Source: Lentisphaera sp.
GTDB lineage: Bacteria; Verrucomicrobiota; Lentisphaeria; Victivallales; GWF2-50-93
Assembly (NCBI GenBank): GCA_020721745.1
Contig: DYMC01000124.1
Coordinates: 1 to 7,079 of the forward strand
Reading direction: 5' to 3'
Length of the DNA: 7,079 nt
The first letter of the stretch is position 1. Every line of letters begins with the position of its first letter. Made by a program: the position numbers and the translations under genes. A model generated the notes under the pieces. It made no database searches, was not told the origin of the DNA, and saw only the letters and a program-made list of their open reading frames with translations. Positions 1 to 4,907 of this stretch are shown one piece after another.

Positions 1-18
1 ATCGGCGTAAAAATGGAG

Positions 19-36
19 GGACGCGCTTGCGCGTCC
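19..36. terminator. GC-rich hairpin with CTTG loop, possible terminator beyond araC
   Basis: GGACGCG (19-25) pairs perfectly with CGCGTCC (30-36) around the tetraloop CTTG. On the minus strand the stem is followed after four bases by ATTTTTAC, so it could end leftward transcripts from the AraC gene, whose stop lies ~190 bp upstream in that direction. On the plus strand a run of four T follows after four bases. The distance from the AraC stop and the interrupted T run keep confidence low. Confidence 0.35.
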
Positions 37-84
37 GGAGTTTTGCAATTACCTCTAATGATATTCTTGGGACTTCGCTTGACA

Positions 85-116
85 CATTCAGCGCTCATTA
101 TTCATCATTCAGCGCT
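85..116 (+). repeat. Short direct repeat, 11 bp twice
   Basis: CATTCAGCGCT occurs at 85-95 and 106-116, a 21-bp period, with the similar string ATTATTCAT between. The core AGCGCT is itself a palindrome. It resembles the low-complexity CATTCATCATTCAGC-type repeats often seen in intergenic DNA of large bacterial genomes. No function is evident. Confidence 0.5.
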
Positions 117-119
117 ATT

Positions 120-230
120 GACCTCAGTTCCTTTGGCGAAGCCGATCCTTCTGTTCCCGAAAGCGAAGCTTTCTTTACCGGGAAGCCTATGCTTCACGGT
201 ATGGGCTATGCGTTCCTCTTCGGCATCTAG
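120..230 (+). pseudogene. Remnant of an RHS-repeat-type protein, C-terminal core motif
   Basis: The plus-strand frame that is open from the window edge (codons in phase with position 3) ends at the TAG at 228-230. Its last ~35 codons read like protein, with SSFGEADPS, then FFTGKP, then GMGYAFLFGI. The pair FTGKP plus GxGYxFLF resembles the conserved core near the end of RHS-repeat-associated proteins, which normally continues with RNYR and a DPLGYPDG-like stretch. Here it stops instead, four bases into the 3' end of the convergent AraC gene. The preceding ~60 bases hold a simple direct repeat and do not look coding. RHS proteins are large secreted or surface toxin-delivery polypeptides. This piece cannot function alone. 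The family match is recalled from motifs, not from an alignment, so it is tentative. Confidence 0.4.
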
Positions 231-1081
231 CGTTTTAGGTTTGACCGGCGGAATTCGGATGGCGGCATTCCGGTCGAGCTCTTGAATCTTCTGCTGAAGT
301 GGAAGGGGTCGTAGAAGCCGAGTTCTTCTGCGATTTTCGCGACCGGGGTATTGGTCGAGCATAGTTTTTCCGATGCGATTGCGATTTTCGACCGCGTGAT
401 GTAGTCCTTGGGTGATATTCCGAAGCGTCTTTTGAAGAGACGCCTGAAATTGACCTCGCTCATTCCGCAGAATTCTGACATCTCCTTCACGCTCCACCAT
501 TTGCGCGGGAACTTTTTTATCTGCCCGATGAGCAGGTCGAAGTCCTGCCGCTTTTTATCCCCCTCTCCGATGGAGCCCAGATGCAGATCGCAGATGAACT
601 TCTGAAGCGCGATGTTCGCCTGGAGCTGGCTTTCGTCCCGTGGGTCTGCCGCGAGCTCGATTATCGGAAGCAGCGCCCTCTCCGTGCCGAACTTGAAAAT
701 CCCCCTCCTGAACACGCCGCTTCGGCAGAGCATGTCCGCCACAGGACCGTGGAAACACAGAGAATCCTCCGTGTAGAAATCATCATCGCCCCCGTAGAAA
801 TGCAGATGCCCGGGCGTGGTGCATAGGATGGAGCCGGGCGGGACGGGATTCTCGCCGCGCTCCTTGTCCCAGTGGAGACCGCGCCCTTCGAACATGTGCG
901 AGATGCAGTAGAACTCGAAGTATCGTGGTGTCATCTTTGTCGCCGGCGGAGATTTGCCGCCCCTGATTGAAAGGCATATTCTCAGTCCATAGTTCCTGTG
1001 GAATGTGGTCTCTCCCGGGGTTATCCTGTGCACCGGCGGGGTCTGCTCGATTTTGTCATATCCTTTGATCGTTTTATCCAT
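227..1081 (-). CDS. AraC-family transcriptional regulator
   Basis: A 284-residue DNA-binding regulator of the AraC/XylS family. The N-terminal half (about 25-140) looks like a cupin effector-binding domain, with FEFYCISHMFEGRG, then PPGSILCTTPGHLHFYG, a typical ligand-pocket strand pattern. The C-terminal ~95 residues carry two helix-turn-helix motifs: WWSVKEMSEFCGMSEVNFRRLF at about 195-216, and TPVAKIAEELGFYDPFHFSRRF at about 245-266. The family signature ends in TGMPPSEFR. I chose the ATG at 1081 because the upstream extension of the frame is low-complexity, hydrophobic and overlaps the divergent gene; a weak purine-rich GAGAAGAAA lies before the ATG. The gene is transcribed away from the dehydrogenase across a 64-bp spacer, the classic arrangement of a local sugar-responsive activator. 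Effector unknown. The role in controlling the dehydrogenase is inferred from position. Confidence 0.93.
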   Translation of the reverse strand: MDKTIKGYDKIEQTPPVHRITPGETTFHRNYGLRICLSIRGGKSPPATKMTPRYFEFYCISHMFEGRGLHWDKERGENPVPPGSILCTTPGHLHFYGGDDDFYTEDSLCFHGPVADMLCRSGVFRRGIFKFGTERALLPIIELAADPRDESQLQANIALQKFICDLHLGSIGEGDKKRQDFDLLIGQIKKFPRKWWSVKEMSEFCGMSEVNFRRLFKRRFGISPKDYITRSKIAIASEKLCSTNTPVAKIAEELGFYDPFHFSRRFKSSTGMPPSEFRRSNLKR

Positions 1082-1145
1082 GTAAAATTTCTTCTCGTGG
1101 TATAAATTTAGCGGATGTAGAAGAAAAATCAAAGGAGTTTTATCA
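1082..1145. promoter_or_regulatory. Divergent regulatory spacer between araC-type gene and dehydrogenase
   Basis: This 64-bp AT-rich spacer must hold promoter and operator elements for both divergent genes, unless the promoters lie inside the coding sequences. TATAAATTTA at 1101-1110 is the best -10-like string, but I could not pair it with a convincing -35 on either strand. AAAGGAG at 1131-1137 is a strong ribosome binding site for the dehydrogenase, 8 bases before its ATG. No clear direct-repeat AraC operator is visible by eye. Confidence 0.4.
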
Positions 1146-2288
1146 ATGAAGAATGAAAAAATCAGGATTGGCGTGATAGGGACTGGCGGAAGAAGCAAGG
1201 ATGTGGTGAGAAGACTGTTAAATACATGGAATCAGATCGAGATATCTTCCGTGTTTGATCCTGACGGGAGCCGGGTGAAGGATTTTCTGGCCGCGACGAA
1301 AAGCGAGGGCGCGAAGGTCTGCGGACGCTTCGAGGATGTCGCCTGCGACAAGAACGCCTCGTGGGTGATGGTCTTCTCTCCGAACTGCTACCACATGGAG
1401 CACATAGTGGCATCGTTCGAGGCCGGCAAGCATGTCTTTTCGGAGAAGCCGCTCGCCACGACGATAGAGGACTGCAAGCGGATATACGATGCGCACAAGA
1501 GGACCAGGCTCATATTCGCGACTGGCTTTGTGCTGCGCTATGCGCCGATATACCGCAAGGCGAAGGAGATACTCGAGTCGGGAAGGCTTGGCAGGATAAT
1601 CAGCCTGGCGGCGAGCGAGAACATAGCCCCCGACCACGGCGCATACATCATGAAGAACTGGCGCAGACTTGCGAAATTCGCAGGCCCGCACATCCTGGAG
1701 AAGTGCTGCCACGACCTCGACCTGCTGAACTGGTTCACCGAGTCGCTTCCATCGAAGGTGTCGTCCTTCGGCGGCCTGGACCTTTTCAAGGCGGAGAACG
1801 CGGGTCTTCCGGAAAGGCTCGGAGAGGCCGGCAGGAAGGCCTTTGCCGGGTGGCACGATCCGGCCGGGGAGAAATGCCCGTTCAAGTCGGACAAGGACAT
1901 AATAGACCACCAGATCTCGGCGATGCTCTACCGCAGCGGGGTGAGCGGCGGTTTCCACGCGACGCTGTCGAATGCGATTCCGGAGCGCAGGATATACTTC
2001 TCATGCTCGGAGGGGACCATGATCACGGAGCTCTACTCGCAGACGCTGAAGTTCGCGAGGATCGGAGAGAAGGAGGAGGAGCTGTCCTTCAAGGGCGACC
2101 TTCATGGCGGGGGGGACACGGTCTTGGCGAAGGAGCTCGGCGAGGCGATGATTCAGACGAAGCAGCCTCCGTCGGGCGGAGAGGAGGGCTTGTGCAGCTC
2201 CGTGGTCGCCCTCGCGATGGACGATGCCCGCGTCAAGGGCGCCGTTGTTGACCTCGAACCGATCTGGAAGAGGCTAGGACAGAATTGA
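1146..2288 (+). CDS. Gfo/Idh/MocA-family NAD(P)-dependent oxidoreductase
   Basis: A 380-residue dehydrogenase of the Gfo/Idh/MocA family, soluble and cytoplasmic (no signal peptide or membrane segment). The N-terminal Rossmann fold is shown by IRIGVIGTGGRS (7-17), the dinucleotide-binding glycine turn, and by the acid-ending second strand SVFDPD (35-40). SEKPLATT (99-106) is the family's EKP motif, whose lysine is usually catalytic. EKCCHDLDLLNW (185-196) matches the conserved HD(I/L)D element near the active site. The C-terminal alpha/beta domain shapes the substrate pocket. Members oxidise or epimerise sugars, sugar acids or inositols; nothing here fixes the substrate. Length is normal. The start is set by AAAGGAG 8 bases upstream. 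It diverges from the AraC gene, and its stop overlaps the ribosome binding site of a now-destroyed second cistron, so it was once the first gene of an operon. Confidence 0.93.
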   Translation: MKNEKIRIGVIGTGGRSKDVVRRLLNTWNQIEISSVFDPDGSRVKDFLAATKSEGAKVCGRFEDVACDKNASWVMVFSPNCYHMEHIVASFEAGKHVFSEKPLATTIEDCKRIYDAHKRTRLIFATGFVLRYAPIYRKAKEILESGRLGRIISLAASENIAPDHGAYIMKNWRRLAKFAGPHILEKCCHDLDLLNWFTESLPSKVSSFGGLDLFKAENAGLPERLGEAGRKAFAGWHDPAGEKCPFKSDKDIIDHQISAMLYRSGVSGGFHATLSNAIPERRIYFSCSEGTMITELYSQTLKFARIGEKEEELSFKGDLHGGGDTVLAKELGEAMIQTKQPPSGGEEGLCSSVVALAMDDARVKGAVVDLEPIWKRLGQN

Positions 2289-2301
2289 GAGGAAGTGAAG
2301 C

Positions 2302-2328
2302 ATGGACAAGATAGAGGATCGTGCGTAA
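2302..2328 (+). pseudogene. 5' stump of a destroyed operon gene
   Basis: An ATG at 2302 follows the dehydrogenase stop by 13 bases. AGAGGA (2288-2293) overlaps that stop and is correctly spaced, the hallmark of a coupled second cistron. The frame reads MDKIEDRA and hits TAA at 2326-2328, and that stop is supplied by the left arm of the 41-bp palindrome starting at 2325. The simplest reading is a real gene whose body was lost when the palindrome arrived. Eight codons do not identify the product. Confidence 0.45.
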
Positions 2329-2365
2329 ATATTCACTGAAATGACGGGGTTCAGTGAATATTTAC
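2325..2365. repeat. 41-bp palindromic repeat, copy 1
   Basis: GTAAATATTCACTGAA (2325-2340) and its exact reverse complement (2350-2365) flank the 9-base loop ATGACGGGG. The 16-bp arms match perfectly. Copy 2 at 4686-4726 is the same length and differs at only two positions, both in or beside the loop. The element lies between the convergent dehydrogenase and DUF4197 genes, inside a wrecked gene. It has no T tract after either arm, so it is not a standard intrinsic terminator, although a 16-bp stem could still stabilise mRNA 3' ends. It may be a REP-like or miniature mobile element; no target-site duplication is evident. Confidence 0.9.
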
Positions 2366-2468
2366 TACCTCAGGTCGTTTTCCTGTGAAAAACGGGCCAG
2401 TCACGATCAAGGATGGACAGTTCGTGGAGATGGACGGGGCGAACGGGGCGGTCAGGATCACGGGGTAG
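2366..2468 (+). pseudogene. 3' remnant of a coding sequence, unrecognised
   Basis: Directly after the palindrome the plus frame with codons at 2358, 2361 and onward is open to TAG at 2466-2468. Its end reads like a genuine protein C-terminus: VKNGPVTIKDGQF followed by VEMDGANGAVRITG, with GC-rich codons like those of the dehydrogenase. The alternation of strands and glycine turns resembles the last strands of a beta-sandwich such as those ending many glycoside hydrolases, but this is only an impression. It may be the tail of the gene whose start lies at 2302, joined by an internal deletion. It is too short to name. Confidence 0.35.
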
Positions 2469-2478
2469 CGATCCGGGG

Positions 2479-3204
2479 TTATCTGGAGAAGACTTTCCTG
2501 AGGAGGTCGCTCGTGCGGGCGGCTGGATTCCTGCGGATTTCAGCCTCCTCCGATGCGATTACGGAGAAGAGGCCGTCGAGTGTCTTGTCGGCGATGTAGT
2601 TGTCGAGGTCGAACTTGGGCTTTGATGTCAGCGGAATGGCATTGTATCTGTCCATGAGGCCATTGTAGGCCTGGACCAGACCCACCTTGTTCATGTTTTC
2701 GCGGACCAGCGGCATGAAAAGCTTTTTCAGTTCTTCACCTGTGGTTCTGCGGAAATATTCAGTGGCTGCATTTTCAGGTCCGTCAAGTATCCTCCTCGCG
2801 TCGTCGAATGTCATCTCACGGATGGCTTTCATGAAGACCGGCCTTGCGGATGCGCTGGCCGATTCGGCAGCGCTGTTCATCTTGTTCTCGAAAGAGTCCA
2901 CCATCGTGCCGAGGCCGAGCTTCCGGAGGGTGTCTGTCGCCGATTTGATTTCGGATGGAACTGTGATCCGGAGGGTCTTGTTGTTGTTGAATCCGCCGAG
3001 ATCCGAGAGCCGATCCACTGAATTTTCCGTTCCCACGGACAATGCCTCCTTCAGTCCTCCGACCAGCGTTTGGGTTGAAAGGCCTTCTTCCCCGACGAGA
3101 TGTTGGGTCAGGTCCTGGATTACATTGCATGAGGTGAGGATTGCGAAAATCGCAAAGACTGCGAGATGCCTGAGGAGGCCGCCGCGGTAAAAGTAAGCGG
3201 ACAT
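2479..3204 (-). CDS. DUF4197 family lipoprotein
   Basis: A 241-residue exported lipoprotein. The signal peptide has RGGLLRH, then the hydrophobic LAVFAIFAIL, then the lipobox LTSC with the lipidated cysteine at residue 26. The mature part matches DUF4197 throughout: GLKEALSVGTENSVDRL (50-66), LRKLGLGTMVDSFENKMN (93-110), RPVFMKAIREMTFDDARRIL (121-140), a central AATEYFRRTT (146-155), and near the end the family's DKTLDGLFSVIASEE and NPAARTSDLLRKVF. The function of DUF4197 is not established; it is a mostly helical periplasmic domain. The start lies two bases after the secY stop (TAA-AA-ATG), and the ribosome binding purines GGGAAGG sit inside the end of secY, so the two are co-transcribed and probably translationally coupled. 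Length is normal for the family. Confidence 0.88.
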   Translation of the reverse strand: MSAYFYRGGLLRHLAVFAIFAILTSCNVIQDLTQHLVGEEGLSTQTLVGGLKEALSVGTENSVDRLSDLGGFNNNKTLRITVPSEIKSATDTLRKLGLGTMVDSFENKMNSAAESASASARPVFMKAIREMTFDDARRILDGPENAATEYFRRTTGEELKKLFMPLVRENMNKVGLVQAYNGLMDRYNAIPLTSKPKFDLDNYIADKTLDGLFSVIASEEAEIRRNPAARTSDLLRKVFSR

Positions 3205-3206
3205 TT

Positions 3207-4577
3207 TTATCGCCTTCCCTTTAGCTTGCCCTTCTTGAGGAATCCGTCGTAGTTGCGCATGAGGAGATGTGATTCCATCTGGCTGAGTGTGTCGAGCATG
3301 ACACCGACGATGATGAGGAGGCTTGTTCCGCCGAAGAAGGATGCGACCATATACGGGATTCCGAGTCCCTTGTAGAGGAATGTCGGGAAAAGTGCCAGGA
3401 ATGTGAGGAATATGGCACCTGCGAAGGTGACCCTGGTCATGGTCTGGTCGAGGAATTCGGCGGTGGGCTTGCCCGGGCGTATTCCCGGGACGAATGCGCC
3501 TTCCTTCTTGAGGTTTTCCGCAACCTGGAGGGGATTGAACATGTTTGCGACCCAGAAGTATGACATCACGAGAATGAGAATTCCGTAGACGATCATGTAG
3601 ACAGGGTGGCCGTGGCTAAAATAGGGGATGAGGTTTCTAACGAAGTCGAGAGGGATGTATGAAAGAATCATCTGTGGGAACATGAGGATGGCGCTGGCAA
3701 AGATTATAGGCATGACGCCGGAGAAGTTTACCTTGAGAGGTATGTATGTGGAGCCGCCGGCCATCTTGTTGAACCCGACTATCCTCTTGGCCATCTGGAT
3801 GGGTACCTTCCTCTGTCCCTGTGTGAGGATGATCGTGGCGCCAGTCACGACAACGAAGATGAGGACGAGCAGAAAGACGTGGACGGGTTTGAAAGGGATG
3901 CCGGAGCTCATCCCGCCGCTGACGGCCATGTCGTAGAGGCCGTAGAATGCCGAGGGCATTCTTGCGACGATGTTCACGGTGATGATAAGGGATGCGCCGT
4001 TGCCTATGCCATATTTGGTTATCTGCTCTCCGAGCCACATGATGAACATGGTTCCGGCGGTGAGCATTATCACTGTCATGGGGACGAAGATATATTTGTT
4101 CTGTATTATCACCAACGGCTGAGCCGCATGCTGCATTCCGAGGCGGGAGGGGTCTATCATTGCGATGGCCGCCATTGCGCCCTGCACTATGCATATTATG
4201 ACGGTCAGATATCTGGTGTATTGGGTTATCTTCTGTCTTCCGGACTCGCCTTCGCGGGCCATCTTCTCGAGGGAGGGGATGACCGGCATGAGGAGCTGCA
4301 TGATGATGGACGCCGAGATGTAGGGCATGATGCCGAGGGTCGCCACGGCGAAGTTCTCCAGCGCACCGCCGGTGAAGAGGTCGAACATGCCGAGGAAGCC
4401 GCCCGCGGCGGAATCGGAACCCTTCAGATCCTTGAAATACTGTGTCAGCGCCTTGGGATCAATTCCCGGGCACGGGATTGCGGCGGCTATCCTTGTGAGG
4501 GCGACTATCCCCAGCGCTATGAGGATGCGCTGGCGGAGATCCTTTATCTTGAAGCTGTTGGTGAAGGCTGAAAACAT
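3207..4577 (-). CDS. secY: Protein translocase subunit SecY
   Basis: The central channel subunit of the Sec translocon, 456 residues, ten membrane helices. It forms the pore through which unfolded preproteins cross, and membrane proteins enter, the inner membrane, with SecE/SecG and SecA or ribosomes. Visible landmarks: the plug region GGFLGMFDLFTGGAL (59-73); signature one, LGIMPYISASIIMQLL (81-96); signature two, GEQITKYGIGNGAS (183-196); cytosolic loop QGQRKVPIQMAKR (253-265); and FVPGIRPGKPT (362-372), whose arginine R367 lies in the SecA/ribosome-binding loop. The C-terminus, NYDGFLKKGKLKGRR, is basic as expected. The ATG at 4577 is chosen over a longer frame because GGGGAG (4588-4583) precedes it by five bases and the protein then begins like other SecY proteins. 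Unusually, no ribosomal-protein gene (rplO, rpmJ, rpsM) or adk/map is adjacent; the only partner is the downstream DUF4197 gene. Confidence 0.97.
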   Translation of the reverse strand: MFSAFTNSFKIKDLRQRILIALGIVALTRIAAAIPCPGIDPKALTQYFKDLKGSDSAAGGFLGMFDLFTGGALENFAVATLGIMPYISASIIMQLLMPVIPSLEKMAREGESGRQKITQYTRYLTVIICIVQGAMAAIAMIDPSRLGMQHAAQPLVIIQNKYIFVPMTVIMLTAGTMFIMWLGEQITKYGIGNGASLIITVNIVARMPSAFYGLYDMAVSGGMSSGIPFKPVHVFLLVLIFVVVTGATIILTQGQRKVPIQMAKRIVGFNKMAGGSTYIPLKVNFSGVMPIIFASAILMFPQMILSYIPLDFVRNLIPYFSHGHPVYMIVYGILILVMSYFWVANMFNPLQVAENLKKEGAFVPGIRPGKPTAEFLDQTMTRVTFAGAIFLTFLALFPTFLYKGLGIPYMVASFFGGTSLLIIVGVMLDTLSQMESHLLMRNYDGFLKKGKLKGRR

Positions 4578-4645
4578 ATTTACTCCCCTTTGTTTTTCCG
4601 AAATCTCAAATACATTCTGATTTAACCTTTGATATTTATTTGGAC

Positions 4646-4685
4646 TGCAAGAAGGGAGCTTTCTCCCTTTTTGCATTTTTGTTTA
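4646..4685 (+). terminator. Orphan plus-strand intrinsic terminator in the secY leader
   Basis: TGCAAGAAGGGAG (4646-4658) pairs with CTCCCTTTTTGCA (4663-4675) around the loop CTTT: 13 pairs with one G-U, which is allowed only in plus-strand RNA. TTTTTGTTTAG follows at once. This is a standard rho-independent terminator read rightward. In minus-strand RNA the G-U becomes a C-A mismatch and no U tract follows, so it should not stop secY transcription. No plus-strand gene precedes it; upstream on that strand is the antisense of secY. Confidence 0.6.
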
Positions 4686-4726
4686 GTAAATATTCACTGA
4701 AAGGACGGGGATCAGTGAATATTTAC
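4686..4726. repeat. 41-bp palindromic repeat, copy 2
   Basis: GTAAATATTCACTGA (4686-4700) and its exact reverse complement (4712-4726) enclose AAGGACGGGGA. It is the same length as copy 1 at 2325-2365 and differs only at the positions bracketing the loop core GACGGGG, which is kept. The two copies bracket the secY-DUF4197 pair. On the minus strand this copy is in the presumed secY 5' leader, about 110 bases before the start codon, and beyond the end of the amidohydrolase gene. Confidence 0.9.
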
Positions 4727-4849
4727 GGCTCGGCGAAGCGATGCCTATACTCGAAATACTTCCCCGGTCCGCTTGTCGCCCGTCAAAGTAAACCTTCTTT
4801 CTTTTTTGTCAAACGCGGCACGGAAACTTTTTAATCCCGACTTTCCATG

Positions 4850-4869
4850 CTGGGGATGGCTGTCCCCGG
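4850..4869 (-). terminator. GC-rich hairpin after the amidohydrolase gene
   Basis: CTGGGGA (4850-4856) pairs with TCCCCGG (4863-4869) around TGGCTG, with one wobble pair whose geometry depends on the strand. It lies ~40 bases past the amidohydrolase stop in the direction of transcription, a reasonable place for a 3' end. No T run follows it, so an intrinsic terminator is doubtful; it could be a 3' stabilising stem. Confidence 0.25.
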
Positions 4870-4907
4870 CCACGCGGAGTTTTGAAATCAGCTCATTGGG
4901 GGAACTT

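Larger units (their letters stand above)
4578..4907. other. 330-bp non-coding stretch upstream of secY
   Basis: No credible gene is present on either strand. From left to right it holds the secY ribosome binding site, an AT-rich leader, a 13-bp hairpin with a T tail on the plus strand (4646-4685), palindrome copy 2 (4686-4726), and a spacer of ~180 bp. The spacer contains a TTGACA string on the minus strand (4812-4807), a possible -35 with only a weak TACTTT 16 bases downstream, and a GC-rich hairpin at 4850-4869. The secY promoter must lie here or upstream, but no strong pair of boxes is visible. Confidence 0.6.

Noticed and set aside
159..173. Small inverted repeat GAAAGC/GCTTTC
   Set aside because: Six pairs with a three-base loop inside the RHS-like coding remnant; too weak to call.
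27..230. Intact small protein of 67 residues starting at a TTG
   Set aside because: No ribosome binding site, the frame is open to the window edge, and its first half translates a DNA repeat; only the last part resembles a known motif, so I treat it as a remnant.
1218..1958. 246-codon open frame antisense to the dehydrogenase
   Set aside because: Fully covered by the well-supported dehydrogenase; no ribosome binding site and no recognisable domain.
1361..2251. Long plus-strand open frame of 296 codons
   Set aside because: It lies inside the dehydrogenase gene in another frame; its translation is arginine/glycine-rich without any family motif, as expected of an out-of-frame reading of GC-rich DNA.
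2325..2365. Palindrome copy 1 as a bidirectional intrinsic terminator for the convergent genes
   Set aside because: The stem is strong, but no T tract follows on either strand and the stem base is AT-rich; classed as a repeat, though some role at 3' ends is possible.
3879..4571. 230-codon plus-strand frame opposite secY
   Set aside because: Histidine/aspartate/glycine-rich antisense shadow of the membrane helices of secY; no recognisable motif.
2325..4726. Two copies of a palindromic repeat as a CRISPR array
   Set aside because: Only two copies, 2.3 kb apart, with genes between; no regular spacers and no cas genes.
4640..4834. Small plus-strand protein of 64 residues in the secY leader
   Set aside because: It would read through the terminator hairpin and the palindrome; composition is not protein-like and no ribosome binding site precedes it.
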